From the NCBI RefSeq assembly GCF_001678845.1, contig NZ_MAIQ01000002.1:124001-188000 (forward strand): DNA of 64,000 bases, given 5' to 3'. Numbering within the stretch: the stretch's first letter is position 1; the number at the start of each line of letters is the position of its first letter. Below, piece by piece: positions 9,248 through 19,812 of the stretch. This stretch comes from Christensenella intestinihominis. GTDB taxonomy: Bacteria > Bacillota > Clostridia > Christensenellales > Christensenellaceae. A model generated the notes under the pieces. That model had not been told where the DNA came from. It did not search any database and worked only from the letters and a program-made list of their open reading frames with translations. The position numbers and the translations under genes are program-made.

Positions 9248-10504
9248 TCAGATATCCATAGGCGAAGCGATTTTCCCTGCAATCGCGCTTGCCGCCGCCA
9301 CTTCCGGGCTTGCCAGGTACACTTCCGATTTCACGTGCCCCATCCGGCCCACAAAGTTCCTGTTTGTCGTCGCCACGGCACGCTCGCCCTCCGCAAGGAT
9401 GCCGCAGTGCCCGCCGAGGCAGGGCCCGCACGTAGGAGTCGACACCGCGCAGCCCGCTTCCACAAAGATTTTCAGGAGGCCTTCCTCCATTGCCTGCAAA
9501 TAGATTGACTGCGTCGCCGGAAAGATAATTGTACGGACGTTCGGCGCCACCTTGCGGCCCACCATGATTTCCGCCGCCGCCCGCAGGTCGCTGATCCTGC
9601 CGTTCGTGCACGAACCGATCACTACCTGGTCGATTTTTACGTCGCCCACCTCGTCGATGGTTTTGGTGTTTTCAGGCAGGTGCGGGAAGGAAACCGTGGA
9701 TTTGATTTCCGAAAGGTCGATGTCGATCACGCGTTCATACGCCGCATCCGGATCGGGAGCATATACCTTGAATTCACGGTCTGAATGCGCGCGGATATAT
9801 TCAACCGTCTGGTCGTCCACCTCGAAAATGCCATTTTTGCCGCCCGCTTCAATGGCCATGTTGGCAATACACAGGCGGTCGTCCATCGTGAGGGACGCGA
9901 GGCCTTCGCCGCCAAATTCCATGGACTGGTAAAGCGCGCCCGAAACGCCGATCATACCGATAATGTGCAGGATTACGTCCTTCCCGCTGACATATTTGCG
10001 GAGCTCGCCCCGCAGGTTGAAACGAATGGAGCCCGGCACCTTCAGCCACACCTTGCCCGTCGCCATGGCCGCGGCCATATCCGTCGAGCCCACACCCGTG
10101 GAAAACGCGCCCAGCGCGCCGTAGGTGCATGTGTGCGAATCCGCGCCGATCACCGCGTCGCCCGCGACCACGAGCCCCTTCTCAGGCAGCAGCGCGTGCT
10201 CGATTCCCATTTGGCCTACGTCGAAAAAGTTTACAATGCCGTGCTTTTGCGCAAATTCACGCACCAGCTTGCACTGCTCCGCTGCCTTGATGTCCTTGTT
10301 CGGCGTAAAGTGGTCCATCACAAGAGCAATTTTGTTCCTGTCAAAAACCTCTTTTCCGGTTTTGTTAAATTCCCGGACGGCAACCGGCGACGTGATGTCG
10401 TTTCCAAGAACCATGTCAAGGTTCACGGAAATGAGCTGTCCTGTCACCACACTCGGGAGGCCCGCATGCGCCGCCAGTATTTTTTGCGTCATTGTCATGC
10501 CCAT
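9248..10504 (-). CDS. leuC: 3-isopropylmalate dehydratase large subunit
   Basis: 418 residues, the usual length for the bacterial/archaeal-type LeuC of the aconitase superfamily. The iron-sulfur ligands are visible: Cys in IGSCTNGR, and the pair in [11 protein letters not shown]. It forms the active dehydratase with LeuD, 13 bases downstream. It likely serves both leucine synthesis and the citramalate route to isoleucine, as cimA is the neighbour upstream. Confidence 0.95.
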   Translation of the reverse strand: MGMTMTQKILAAHAGLPSVVTGQLISVNLDMVLGNDITSPVAVREFNKTGKEVFDRNKIALVMDHFTPNKDIKAAEQCKLVREFAQKHGIVNFFDVGQMGIEHALLPEKGLVVAGDAVIGADSHTCTYGALGAFSTGVGSTDMAAAMATGKVWLKVPGSIRFNLRGELRKYVSGKDVILHIIGMIGVSGALYQSMEFGGEGLASLTMDDRLCIANMAIEAGGKNGIFEVDDQTVEYIRAHSDREFKVYAPDPDAAYERVIDIDLSEIKSTVSFPHLPENTKTIDEVGDVKIDQVVIGSCTNGRISDLRAAAEIMVGRKVAPNVRTIIFPATQSIYLQAMEEGLLKIFVEAGCAVSTPTCGPCLGGHCGILAEGERAVATTNRNFVGRMGHVKSEVYLASPEVAAASAIAGKIASPMDI

Positions 10505-10537
10505 AAATACATATCTCCTTTAAAAATTATCATAAAT

Positions 10538-12115
10538 TTATTTGCTTTCATCAAGCGTCAGCTTATACTCGATCGAATCCGTGAGCGCGAGGAAGCTCGC
10601 CTCGATAATATCCGTCGATACGCCCACCGTGTTCCACGTATGCTTCCCGTCCGTCGATTCAATGAGGACGCGCACCTTGGCAGCCGTGGTGGCCGAGCTC
10701 TCGAGGACGCGCACCTTATAGTCCGCGAGGCGCATGGTTTCAAGCGCCGGATAAAAGCCCTTGAGCGCGTTCCGCAGCGCAAGGTCCAGCGCGTGCACCG
10801 GGCCGTCGCCCTCTGCGCCGGTAATGCGGGATTCGTCGCCCACCTTCACCTTAATGATCGCGGAGGACGGATATTCCTGCTCCTTTAAAGGCTGTTCGCC
10901 GATGATTTTAAAATACTCGAGTTCAAAATACTTTTTGTACTTGCCAAGCAGCCGGCGGATCACCAGTTCAAAGCTCTGTTCCGCCGCCTCGAATTGATAG
11001 CCCTCGAATTCAAGCTGCTTGAGTTTATCCACAAGCTGGCCCACCACAGGGTCTTTTACCGTCACCGACGGTTCAACCCGTTGTATTTTCTTAATCAGGG
11101 TCGCCTTGCCCGAAACCTCGCTCATCAGGAACCGGCGGCTGTTGCCCACCTTTTGCGGATCAACATGCTCAAAGCTCTCGCGGATTTTTTTCACGCCGTC
11201 GATATGCATGCCGCCCTTGTGCGCAAACGCGCTCGCCCCGACATAAGGACTCGAAGACGGCAGCCAGATATTTGAAATATCCGCGATTCGCCGGGCGGTT
11301 TCCGTAAGGTTCTTCAGGTTTTCCTTGCCCAGCACGTCATATCCGCGCTTCAGCTCCAAATCCGGGATGATAGTGGAAAGATTTGCGTTCCCGCACCGCT
11401 CCCCATAGCCAATGAACGTTCCCTGGACCTGCGTTGCGCCCGCGTCCACCGCGAACATCGTCTGCGCAACCGCCATTCCCGTATCATTGTGGCAGTGGAT
11501 GCCCACCTCCACGTCCGGGAACTCTTTCACCACCCGGCCCGTTATTTCGTAAATATCCGTCGGATAGGTCCCGCCGTTGGTATCGCACAGGCAAAGGACG
11601 TCCGCGCCGCCGTTCGCCGCCGCGCGGAGCGCTTCCATCGCATAGCCGGGGTTCGCCCGGTAGCCGTCGAAAAAATGCTCCGCATCGAATATCACATACT
11701 TGCCGCTTTGCTTCATATAGGCAATTGTGCTCCCGATCATCGCGAGGTTTTCCCCGGGCGTGGTATTGATTACCTTGAGGACGTGCAAATCCCAGCATTT
11801 TCCAAAGATCGAAACCGCAGGCGTTCCCGCTTCCATCAGGCTTTTTACATTGGAATCCTCCTCGGGCAGGATGTCTTTGCGCCGGGTACTGCCGAACGCA
11901 CACAACCTCGCGTGCTGCTGCGATTCTCCTTGCAGGCGGCGGAAAAATTCCAGGTCCTTCGGGTTGGAAGCGGGGTTCCCCGCCTCGATAAAGTCGATTC
12001 CAAGGGCGTCGAGGGCCCGGACAATGTTGAGCTTATCCTCCACGGAGAAGGCGATGCCTTCCCCCTGCATGCCGTCGCGCAGCGTGGAATCGAAGGTGTA
12101 AATTTTTTTACTCAT
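10538..12115 (-). CDS. cimA: (R)-citramalate synthase
   Basis: 525 residues from the ATG at 12115, chosen for the AAAAGGG ribosome site and because the conserved N-terminus begins MSKKIYTFDSTLRDGMQGEG. The family condenses acetyl-CoA with pyruvate to citramalate, giving 2-oxobutyrate for isoleucine without threonine deaminase. The DSTLRDGMQGEGIAFS motif and the long divergent C-terminal regulatory domain fit CimA rather than LeuA, which is a separate gene here. The HCHNDTGMAVAQ metal-binding motif is present. Isoleucine feedback on the C-terminal domain is family knowledge. Confidence 0.9.
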   Translation of the reverse strand: MSKKIYTFDSTLRDGMQGEGIAFSVEDKLNIVRALDALGIDFIEAGNPASNPKDLEFFRRLQGESQQHARLCAFGSTRRKDILPEEDSNVKSLMEAGTPAVSIFGKCWDLHVLKVINTTPGENLAMIGSTIAYMKQSGKYVIFDAEHFFDGYRANPGYAMEALRAAANGGADVLCLCDTNGGTYPTDIYEITGRVVKEFPDVEVGIHCHNDTGMAVAQTMFAVDAGATQVQGTFIGYGERCGNANLSTIIPDLELKRGYDVLGKENLKNLTETARRIADISNIWLPSSSPYVGASAFAHKGGMHIDGVKKIRESFEHVDPQKVGNSRRFLMSEVSGKATLIKKIQRVEPSVTVKDPVVGQLVDKLKQLEFEGYQFEAAEQSFELVIRRLLGKYKKYFELEYFKIIGEQPLKEQEYPSSAIIKVKVGDESRITGAEGDGPVHALDLALRNALKGFYPALETMRLADYKVRVLESSATTAAKVRVLIESTDGKHTWNTVGVSTDIIEASFLALTDSIEYKLTLDESK

Positions 12116-12159
12116 AAACATTTCCCTTTTCAGCTTATTCGCATAATGGAAGCATCTGC

Positions 12160-12284
12160 TGATTGTGCACAAGATGGATGCAGTTCAAGGCAAACCGAGC
12201 GACCCGCGGAGGCGTATTTTGACATACGCCGCACAAGGGGAGTCGAGCGTTTAACGCAGAAATGCGCCATATTGTGTGCAATCA
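12160..12284. mobile_element. MITE-like 125-bp element between leuA and cimA
   Basis: Imperfect terminal inverted repeats start TGATTGTGCACAAGATGG at the left and TGATTGCACACAATATGG at the right (read inward), 15 of 18 positions matching. The interior has a hairpin GGCGTAT...ATACGCC and no open frame. The right end begins exactly at the TGA stop codon of leuA, so the element supplies that stop. No transposase is present, so it must have moved in trans. Confidence 0.6.
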
Positions 12285-13787
12285 GGCCCCTAAGAGTTTG
12301 TTTACCGCGTTGATATACGCCAGCATCGACGCTTCGATAATGTCGGTCGAGAGGCCGCGGCCCGTGACCGTCCTGTTTCCCGACGACACCTTGACCACAA
12401 CCTCGCCGAGCGCGTCCTCGCCGTGCGATACCGCGTTGATCTTGTAGTTATCCAGCTTCAACGGCATCTGCACAATTTTTTCAATCGCCTGGTAGGCCGC
12501 GTCAATCGGGCCGTCGCCGAGCGCCACCTGCTCCTGCGCCGCGCCGCTCATATCTTCGAGCGTCACATTCGCCGTTGCCTGGATGGTATTGCCGCTGTTT
12601 ACAACAAACTGTTTCAGCCGGAAATGCTCCACAACCTTGGCAGCCTTCTGGGCGACCAGGGCTTCCACGTCATATTCCGTAACTTCCTTTTTCTTGTCGC
12701 ACAGGTCTTTAAACTGCGCAAACGCCGTATCGAGCTCCTCTTTTGTCAGGTTGTAACCCAGCTCTTTCAGGAAATCATCGAACGCATGGCGGCCGGAATG
12801 CTTTCCCAGAACCATTTTGTTTGTCGTGAGGCCGACCGATTCAGGCGTCATAATTTCATAGGTTTCCCGCTTTGCCAGCACGCCGTGCTGGTGGATGCCG
12901 CTTTCGTGCGCAAACGCGTTCGCCCCTACGATGGCCTTGTTTGGCGGGATTGAAACGCCGATAATTTTAGAGAGCAGCCGCGAGGTACGGTACAGCTGTT
13001 TGGTGTTGATGTTGGTGTCCGCGTCAAACAGCGCCCTGCGCGTATGGATCGCCATAACGATCTCCTCCAGCGATGCGTTGCCCGCGCGCTCGCCGATGCC
13101 GTTCACCGTGCATTCCACCTGCGTCGCGCCGGCGCCCACCGACGCCAGCGAATTCGCAACCGCCATTCCGAGGTCGTTATGGCAGTGCACCGCCAGGTCG
13201 ATCCCGTCCACCCCCTCGACATTCTGTTTCATGTACGTAATCATGTCATACATTTCCTGCGGCAGCACATAGCCGACCGTATCGGGCAGGTTGATAGTTT
13301 TTGCGCCCGCGTCGATCGCTGTTTTTACGGCCTTCGCCAAAAACTCCATATCGCTTCTCGAGGCGTCTTCCGCGGAAAATTCCACATCCGGAACCAAGGT
13401 CCGCGCATAGCTGACGGATTCCTTTATATGCTCGAGCACCTGTTCTTCCGTCATTTTCAGCTTATACTGCATGTGCAGCGGCGAGGTTGCCAAAAAAATG
13501 TGGATACGCGGCGCGGCGGCCTCCTTCAAGGCCTCATAGGAGGCGTCAATGTCTTTTTTGACCGCGCGGGAGAGGGAGGCGACGCTGCAATCCTTGATGG
13601 TCTTGGCAACGGTCTCCACACTCTTGAAGTCCCCGGGCGACGATACCGCAAAGCCCGCTTCGATGATGTCCACCTTCAGCAGCTCCAGCTGCTTCGCGAC
13701 CTCGATTTTTTCAGACAAATTCATGCTGCATCCGGGAGACTGCTCTCCGTCGCGCAGGGTTGTATCAAATATTTTAATGGTTTTCAT
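12282..13787 (-). CDS. leuA: 2-isopropylmalate synthase
   Basis: 501 residues. Condenses acetyl-CoA with 2-oxoisovalerate, the first step of leucine synthesis. N-terminal TIM barrel with FDTTLRDGEQSPG, then the metal ligands in HCHNDLGMAVANS and GERAGNA. The C-terminal allosteric domain (about 390-501) ends VNKLLGA. Feedback inhibition by leucine is family knowledge. The stop TGA is the outermost triplet of the adjoining MITE-like repeat. The start follows AAAAGGAG. Confidence 0.95.
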   Translation of the reverse strand: MKTIKIFDTTLRDGEQSPGCSMNLSEKIEVAKQLELLKVDIIEAGFAVSSPGDFKSVETVAKTIKDCSVASLSRAVKKDIDASYEALKEAAAPRIHIFLATSPLHMQYKLKMTEEQVLEHIKESVSYARTLVPDVEFSAEDASRSDMEFLAKAVKTAIDAGAKTINLPDTVGYVLPQEMYDMITYMKQNVEGVDGIDLAVHCHNDLGMAVANSLASVGAGATQVECTVNGIGERAGNASLEEIVMAIHTRRALFDADTNINTKQLYRTSRLLSKIIGVSIPPNKAIVGANAFAHESGIHQHGVLAKRETYEIMTPESVGLTTNKMVLGKHSGRHAFDDFLKELGYNLTKEELDTAFAQFKDLCDKKKEVTEYDVEALVAQKAAKVVEHFRLKQFVVNSGNTIQATANVTLEDMSGAAQEQVALGDGPIDAAYQAIEKIVQMPLKLDNYKINAVSHGEDALGEVVVKVSSGNRTVTGRGLSTDIIEASMLAYINAVNKLLGA

Positions 13788-13934
13788 AGCTTGTACTCCT
13801 TTTCTGTAAACGACTTATCATAACGTCAGGCCCGCTTTGCATCGCCCCGTTTATCTGTTAAAACAAATGCGCCCTGCACATACTCCGGGCAATGCAACGC
13901 CTGCTGTTATCCTGCCCGTTCCAGGCATACCTTT

Positions 13935-15584
13935 TTATTCCAGTACGGCACCCGTATCCGCACTGGTTACTAATCTTGCATATCTCGCAAGCCATCCCGC
14001 CTGAACTTTCGGCGGCATCAGCTGCGAGCCCGTAAGTCGTTTATTGAGTTCAGCCTCGTCGACCCTGAGGTTGATGGAGTATGCGTTGATATCGATTTCG
14101 ATTACGTCGCCCTCCTGCACATAGGCAATGGGACCGCCCGCCGCCGCTTCCGGCGATACGTGCCCGATGGCCGCCCCGCGCGACGCGCCGGAGAACCGGC
14201 CGTCCGTGATGAGCGCCACTTCCTTGTCTAGGCCCATCCCGGCAAGGTTTGAGGTTGGGGCAAGCATTTCGCGCATGCCCGGTCCGCCCTTCGGCCCTTC
14301 GTAGCGGATCACAACCACATCGCCCTTTTTAATTTTTCCGCCGAGGATCGCTTCGTTGGCTTCCTCCTCGCTGTTAAAAACCCGCGCAGTGCACGTGCTC
14401 TTCATCATTTCGGGCGCGACTGCCGCGCGCTTGACCACGCATCCGTTCAGGGCAAGGTTTCCGTACAGAATCGCAATGCCGCCGGTTTCCGAATAGGGGT
14501 TGTCTATCGTCCGGATTACGTCGCCGGTCCGCTTCGCGTTTTTGATCCGGTCCATAACGGTTCCGTCCACCGTCGTATTGTCTTCGAGCAGCCCTTTCTT
14601 ATTGATCTCCGCCATGACCGCGGGAATACCGCCGCATTCGTTGAGTTCCTCGATATAGTGGCGGCCCGCCGGGGCCAGGTGGCAGAGGTTCGGCGTTTTT
14701 TCGCTGATCCCGTTCACCTTGTGAAGGTCGATTTTAATTCCGCACTCGTGCGCGATTGCGGGCAGGTGCAGCATGCTGTTTGTGCTGCAGCCAAGGGCCA
14801 TATCCATGGTGATCGCGTTGCGGAACGCCTTTTCGTTCATGATGTCGCGCGGCCGCAAATCCTGCTCGACCAGTTTCATGACCTGCATGCCCGAATGCTT
14901 CCCAAGCGCAGTCCGCGCAGCCATTACTGCCGGAATCGTGCCGTTGCCCGGAAGCGCCATGCCAAGTACCTCGGAGAGGCAGTTCATGGAATTCGCCGTA
15001 TACATGCCGGAGCAGCTGCCGCAGCCCGGGCATGCTTTTTGCTCGAATTGTTCCAGCTCCCCATCCGACATGGTTCCGTTCGCATGCTGTCCGACTGCTT
15101 CAAACATGCTGGACAGGCTTGTCTTTTGACCGTCATACCGCCCTGCAAGCATCGGCCCGCCCGAACAGACGATTGCCGGGATATTTACCCGCGCCGCGGC
15201 CATCAGCATGCCGGGCACGACCTTGTCGCAGTTGGGGACCATCACGGCTCCGTCAAACGCATGGGCAATGAGCAGGGTTTCCACGCTGTCGGCGATCAGC
15301 TCACGCGAAGGCAGGGAGTAATGCATGCCCATATGGTTCATTGCAATACCGTCGCATACGCCGATTGCCGGAACTTCAATGGGAGTACCGCCCGCCATTC
15401 GGATGCCGTCTTTTACCGCACGCGCCACCGTATCAAGGTGCAGGTGCCCGGGAATCACTTCGCTTTGCGCATTCACCACCGCAATCAACGGCCGCGTGAG
15501 TTCCTCTTTTGTCAGCCCCAGCGCATACAGCAGGGACCGGTGCGGCGCACGCTGTGCGCCTTTTTTGATGTTATCGCTGTTCAT
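13935..15584 (-). CDS. ilvD: Dihydroxy-acid dehydratase
   Basis: 549 residues from the ATG at 15584 (GAGGAA ribosome site). A longer upstream reading lacks conservation. Dehydrates 2,3-dihydroxy acids to the 2-oxo acids of valine and isoleucine. Iron-sulfur cysteines are in CDKVVPGM and in [19 protein letters not shown]. It lies between ilvC and leuA on one strand, with 147 bases to leuA and about 130 to ilvC. Confidence 0.95.
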   Translation of the reverse strand: MNSDNIKKGAQRAPHRSLLYALGLTKEELTRPLIAVVNAQSEVIPGHLHLDTVARAVKDGIRMAGGTPIEVPAIGVCDGIAMNHMGMHYSLPSRELIADSVETLLIAHAFDGAVMVPNCDKVVPGMLMAAARVNIPAIVCSGGPMLAGRYDGQKTSLSSMFEAVGQHANGTMSDGELEQFEQKACPGCGSCSGMYTANSMNCLSEVLGMALPGNGTIPAVMAARTALGKHSGMQVMKLVEQDLRPRDIMNEKAFRNAITMDMALGCSTNSMLHLPAIAHECGIKIDLHKVNGISEKTPNLCHLAPAGRHYIEELNECGGIPAVMAEINKKGLLEDNTTVDGTVMDRIKNAKRTGDVIRTIDNPYSETGGIAILYGNLALNGCVVKRAAVAPEMMKSTCTARVFNSEEEANEAILGGKIKKGDVVVIRYEGPKGGPGMREMLAPTSNLAGMGLDKEVALITDGRFSGASRGAAIGHVSPEAAAGGPIAYVQEGDVIEIDINAYSINLRVDEAELNKRLTGSQLMPPKVQAGWLARYARLVTSADTGAVLE

Positions 15585-15644
15585 ATGTTCCTCATATTCT
15601 GTACAATGGTTTATTTTCCCAAACCGGGCATGCGCGGGACAGAT

Positions 15645-15692
15645 GCAGGCCGGTGATGCGGAAAGTCGATCCGCCGCCACGCGCCGGCCTGC
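15645..15692. promoter_or_regulatory. Intercistronic hairpin between ilvC and ilvD
   Basis: GCAGGCCGG (15645-15653) and CCGGCCTGC (15684-15692) form a perfect 9-base stem with a 30-base loop. There is no T-run, so an RNA-processing or stability element is more likely than a terminator. Confidence 0.45.
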
Positions 15693-15714
15693 GCCGTATC
15701 CATTGTGCGCGCCT

Positions 15715-16740
<1,026 letters not shown>

Positions 16741-16777
16741 TTAAGGCGCCCTCGGGGAGCGTCATGGTTCACATCAA

Positions 16778-17278
16778 TCAGTCCTCATGCATGGACGCCG
16801 AGCCCCGCTGCAGCGCCGTAATACCCGTGCGCGAAAGCTCGATAATCCCGTATTCACCGAGGAGTTTTAAAAGCGCGTCGTTCTTTTCGGGCGAACCCGC
16901 CATTTCGATAATCATGGTTTCCGCGCAGATATCCACAATCCTGGTGCGGAAGATGTCGCACAGCTCGATGATGCCCGCGCGCTTTTTCGCGTCCGCTTTC
17001 ACCTTCACCAGCACCAGCTCCTTATACACCGAGCTTTTTGACCGCAGGCCCGTAATTTTCAGCACTTCCACCAGCTTGGCCAGCTGTTTCTGTATTTGTT
17101 CCAGAATAGCTTCGTCCCCGATGAGCTCGATCGTGATACGGGATATCTTGGGGTCCTGCGTCTCCCCGACCGAGAGGGAACGGATGTTGTATCCCCGCCG
17201 GGAGAACAGTCCCGTGACCTTCGATAGGACGCCGGATGTATTTTTGACCAGTATGGATAATACGTATCTTCTAATCAT
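16778..17278 (-). CDS. ilvH: Acetolactate synthase regulatory (small) subunit
   Basis: 166 residues. An N-terminal ACT domain with VKNTSGVLSKVTGLFSRRG and YNIRSLSVG binds the feedback effector (valine in family members). A second ACT-like half completes the usual length. It stabilises and regulates IlvB, encoded immediately upstream with a gap of about 63 bases. The gene name ilvN would be equally acceptable. Confidence 0.95.
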   Translation of the reverse strand: MIRRYVLSILVKNTSGVLSKVTGLFSRRGYNIRSLSVGETQDPKISRITIELIGDEAILEQIQKQLAKLVEVLKITGLRSKSSVYKELVLVKVKADAKKRAGIIELCDIFRTRIVDICAETMIIEMAGSPEKNDALLKLLGEYGIIELSRTGITALQRGSASMHED

Positions 17279-17341
17279 TGTTTCTCTCCTTCGTTCCTGC
17301 TTTCCTACTTTATTATATAGCGTGTGAGATTACGCGTGCAA

Positions 17342-19006
17342 TTATTTTTCCAGATCGAGGATAATATCGTCGAGCGGTTTTCCGCCCGGCACCATGGGCA
17401 GCACGTTTTCGTCCTCGTGGATATCGCACTTCACGATCACCGGCCCCTTGTGGGCGAACGCTTTTTTAAAGGCGGCGTGCAAATCGCGCTCCTTGGAAAT
17501 ATCCACCCCGTATGCACCGAACGCCTCCGCCAGCTTCACATAATCCGTCGGATTGTTGAGCGTGGTCTGGGAATAGCGTTCCTCGTAAAACAGCTTCTGC
17601 CACTGGCGCACCATGCCGAGCACGTTATTGTTCAGGACCAGCACCATGACGGGCAATTGGTGCTTCACCGCGGTCACGATCTCCTGCAGGTTCATGTGGA
17701 AGCTGCCGTCCCCCGCGATATTCACGACCTGCCTGCCCGTGCCCACCGCCGCGCCGATTGCCGCGCCCATGCCAAAGCCCATCGTTCCGAGGCCGCCCGA
17801 GGAAATAAACTGGCGGGGACGGTCAATGCGCAGGAACTGGGCCGACCACATTTGGTGCTGTCCCACCTCGGTGGTAAACACCGTTCCTTCCGGCGCCTCG
17901 TCCTGCATGGCCTGCAGCACCTTTTTGGGGAAGCGCGCGTTCCGTGTCGCGCGGTCAAGCGGGTAGCTGCGCTTCCAATGGCGCACCTGCTCCATCCATG
18001 TGTCGTCCTGTTTCTCCTCCACCCCCGGCAGCAGGGCCGCGAGGACGTCTTTCGCGTTGCCCGTCACCTCGTAGTCCGCATTGATATTTTTATTGATTTC
18101 GGCAGGGTCCACATCGATATGCAGCACCTTGGCCTGTCTGGCAAATTTCGTCCGGTCCGAGGTCACCCGCTCGGAAAAGCGCGCGCCGATCGCAATCAGC
18201 AGGTCGCAGTGACTGGCGCACAGCGCCGACGTTTTTGTCCCGTGCATGCCGATCATGCCGGTATATTGCCCGTCATCCGCCGGAAAGGCCCCAAGCCCCA
18301 TCAGCGTCATGGTCACGGGGGCGTTCAGCTTTTTTGCCAACTCGTGCAGTTCTTTTTCCGCCCCGGCCGCAATCACGCCGCCGCCCGCGAAGATAAAAGG
18401 CTTTTTGCTTTCGTTGATGGCGCGCACCGCTTTGGCAATATCGTCTTCTCCAAATGCATTTTGATGCGCAACCTCCTTGGGTTTTCCGGGCTCGTAATCC
18501 CCTTCCATCATCGTAATATCTTTGGGAACGTCCACAAGCACCGGGCCGGGCCGCCCGCTTTGCGCGATATAGAAAGCCTCGCGAATTGCGTCCGCCAACT
18601 CGGATATTTCCTTTACGATCACATTGTGCTTCGTGATCGGGATCGTCACACCGGTGATGTCGATCTCCTGGAAACTGTCCTTCCCGAGATTCTTTTTTTC
18701 CACATTTCCGGTGATGGCCACCATGGGAATGGAATCCATGTAGGCCGTTGCGATCCCCGTTACAAGGTTTGTCGCCCCCGGGCCGCTGGTCGCAAATACG
18801 ACGCCCGGCTTTCCCGTCGCCCGCGCATAACCGTCTGCGGCATGGGCCGCGTGCTGCTCGTGGCACGTCAGGATATGATTGATTTCGGGATAATCATAGA
18901 GCGCGTTGTAAAGCGCGATGACGGTGCCGCCCGGAAACCCGAATACGGTATCGACATCCTGCTCTTTCAAACACTCCATAATAATTTGTGCTCCTGTTAA
19001 TTTCAC
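17342..19006 (-). CDS. ilvB: Acetolactate synthase catalytic (large) subunit
   Basis: 554 residues, a thiamine-diphosphate enzyme joining two pyruvates, or pyruvate with 2-oxobutyrate. It shows VFGFPGGTVIALYNAL, the catalytic glutamate in TCHEQHAAHAADGYAR (about residue 50), FATSGPGATN, and the ThDP-binding GDGSFHMNLQE...NNNVLGMVRQ. First structural gene of the operon, behind a leader-peptide attenuator. Confidence 0.96.
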   Translation of the reverse strand: MKLTGAQIIMECLKEQDVDTVFGFPGGTVIALYNALYDYPEINHILTCHEQHAAHAADGYARATGKPGVVFATSGPGATNLVTGIATAYMDSIPMVAITGNVEKKNLGKDSFQEIDITGVTIPITKHNVIVKEISELADAIREAFYIAQSGRPGPVLVDVPKDITMMEGDYEPGKPKEVAHQNAFGEDDIAKAVRAINESKKPFIFAGGGVIAAGAEKELHELAKKLNAPVTMTLMGLGAFPADDGQYTGMIGMHGTKTSALCASHCDLLIAIGARFSERVTSDRTKFARQAKVLHIDVDPAEINKNINADYEVTGNAKDVLAALLPGVEEKQDDTWMEQVRHWKRSYPLDRATRNARFPKKVLQAMQDEAPEGTVFTTEVGQHQMWSAQFLRIDRPRQFISSGGLGTMGFGMGAAIGAAVGTGRQVVNIAGDGSFHMNLQEIVTAVKHQLPVMVLVLNNNVLGMVRQWQKLFYEERYSQTTLNNPTDYVKLAEAFGAYGVDISKERDLHAAFKKAFAHKGPVIVKCDIHEDENVLPMVPGGKPLDDIILDLEK

Positions 19007-19046
19007 TGTGCTTTCCCTCTTTCTTTCAGACTTTTCTTCCCTTGTA

Positions 19047-19080
19047 ACAAAAAGGGCCTGCGCTCATCGCGCAGGCCCTT
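19047..19080 (-). terminator. Attenuator terminator ahead of ilvB
   Basis: A perfect 12-base stem (19052-19063 with 19069-19080, loop of 5) is followed on the minus strand by a run of five T. It lies between the leader peptide stop and the ilvB start, where an attenuator should be. The antiterminator pairing was not resolved by eye. Confidence 0.88.
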
Positions 19081-19104
19081 GAATTACTTTCTAATTCTTA
19101 GTCC

Positions 19105-19218
19105 TTATTGTGCCTCTCCGGCACAACCGCAACAAGCCTTATCCGCTCTGCCAATAATGACGAGGCTAATAAGGTTAATAAGGACTACGATAAAGTTGTG
19201 AGAAGTCGGTTTATTCAT
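19105..19218 (-). CDS. ilv operon leader peptide
   Basis: A 37-codon frame starts at ATG 19218 with ribosome site GAAGGAAGC. It encodes a run FIVVLINLISLVII of Ile, Val and Leu codons (residues 9-22), then a Cys-rich tail KACCGCAGEAQ. It ends 25 bases before the attenuator stem. The run of regulatory codons before a terminator is the classic arrangement of ribosome-mediated attenuation by isoleucine, valine and leucine supply. The segments 19177-19187 (within the regulatory codons) and 19099-19109 (at the stop codon) are perfectly complementary over 11 bases, giving a likely pause or switch hairpin. Confidence 0.82.
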   Translation of the reverse strand: MNKPTSHNFIVVLINLISLVIIGRADKACCGCAGEAQ

Positions 19219-19249
19219 TTTTTCTGCTTCCTTCGCTTTACTGGTATTT

Positions 19250-19278
19250 ATGATAAAGCGATTCTGCCTCAATGTCAA
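19250..19278 (-). promoter_or_regulatory. sigma-70 promoter of the ilv-leu operon
   Basis: Minus strand TTGACA (19273-19278), 17-base spacer, TATCAT (19250-19255), about 30 bases before the leader peptide start. Confidence 0.82.
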
Positions 19279-19306
19279 CATTTTTTTAAGTTTTCAAACA
19301 AAATAA

Positions 19307-19335
19307 TTGCAAATCATGTGCGTTTATATTAGAAT
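19307..19335 (+). promoter_or_regulatory. Promoter of the split tRNA-Arg gene
   Basis: TTGCAA (19307-19312), 17-base spacer, TAGAAT (19330-19335), 13 bases before the tRNA 5' half at 19348. Because of the insertion it now reads on into the island-borne tRNA at 19417. Confidence 0.65.
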
Positions 19336-19347
19336 TATATGCATGAT

Positions 19348-19387
19348 GCACCTATAGCTCAGTAGGATAGAGCGACCGTTTCCTAAG
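19348..19387 (+). pseudogene. 5' half of tRNA-Arg(CCT), split by island insertion (attL)
   Basis: The acceptor strand GCACCTA (19348-19354), D-arm GCTC...GAGC (19357-19373), 5' anticodon stem ACCGT (19375-19379) and loop TTCCTAA are all present. After TCCTAAG (19381-19387) the sequence stops being a tRNA: the 3' anticodon stem, T-arm and acceptor strand are missing. The missing half lies at 30513-30556. Confidence 0.88.
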
Positions 19388-19416
19388 AAAGTCAGGTGGA
19401 TTTACCAGTTTAATAT

Positions 19417-19492
19417 GCCCCGGTAGCTCAGGGGATAGAGCACTGCCCTCCTAAGGCAGGTGCCGGACGTTCGAATCGTCTCCGGGGCGCCA
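19417..19492 (+). tRNA. tRNA-Arg(CCT), intact, island-borne
   Basis: The acceptor stem GCCCCGG/CCGGGGC is perfect. D-arm GCTC/GAGC, anticodon stem CTGCC/GGCAG with loop CTCCTAA (anticodon CCT, reading AGG), T-arm GGACG/CGTCT with TTCGAAT, discriminator G and encoded CCA (19490-19492). Its stems differ from those of the split tRNA, so it is not a repaired copy. It lies just inside the left end of the island, downstream of the original tRNA promoter, and probably replaces the disrupted gene. Confidence 0.95.
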
Positions 19493-19525
19493 TGAAAACC
19501 GCATAACAGTGCGGGTTTAGAGAGA

Positions 19526-19566
19526 AATGCCAGCTTGTAATTCTCACATTACAGACTGGCATTTTT
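19526..19566 (+). terminator. Terminator after the island tRNA
   Basis: AATGCCAG (19526-19533) pairs with CTGGCATT (19556-19563), with an inner TGTAAT/ATTACA stem, followed by a run of T. From here to 19812 no gene is visible. The stretch is AT-rich and may hold integrase arm-binding sites. Confidence 0.75.
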
Positions 19567-19812
19567 CATCCAAAATAATGGTTTCTTACGCTAAGATTTT
19601 TCTAAAAAATACCAAATTTTGCTAATAAAACCACCCGCCAACTTGGTCTTTGCTCTATCCTAAAACGATATATTGTCCTTTGCTCATTAGCATTGTATAT
19701 CGAACCAAATACTCGTTTTCTCTTTACCCAAAGCTTATTGACAATCTCCTGGTTTTCAAAAGAATTTCAATTTTGTGTTGTTTTGCTAACGAAACACTAT
19801 TTTTGTTGAATT

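Noticed and set aside
17324-19000. 558-codon plus-strand frame opposite ilvB
   Set aside because: ilvB on the minus strand is unmistakable. The opposite frame is a His/Arg-rich shadow.
19081-19218. T-box riboswitch upstream of ilvB
   Set aside because: No T-box core motif was found. The Ile/Val/Leu leader peptide explains the terminator better.
19348-19420. A complete tRNA at 19348
   Set aside because: It has acceptor, D-arm and anticodon but no T-arm or 3' acceptor strand. The other half is at 30513.
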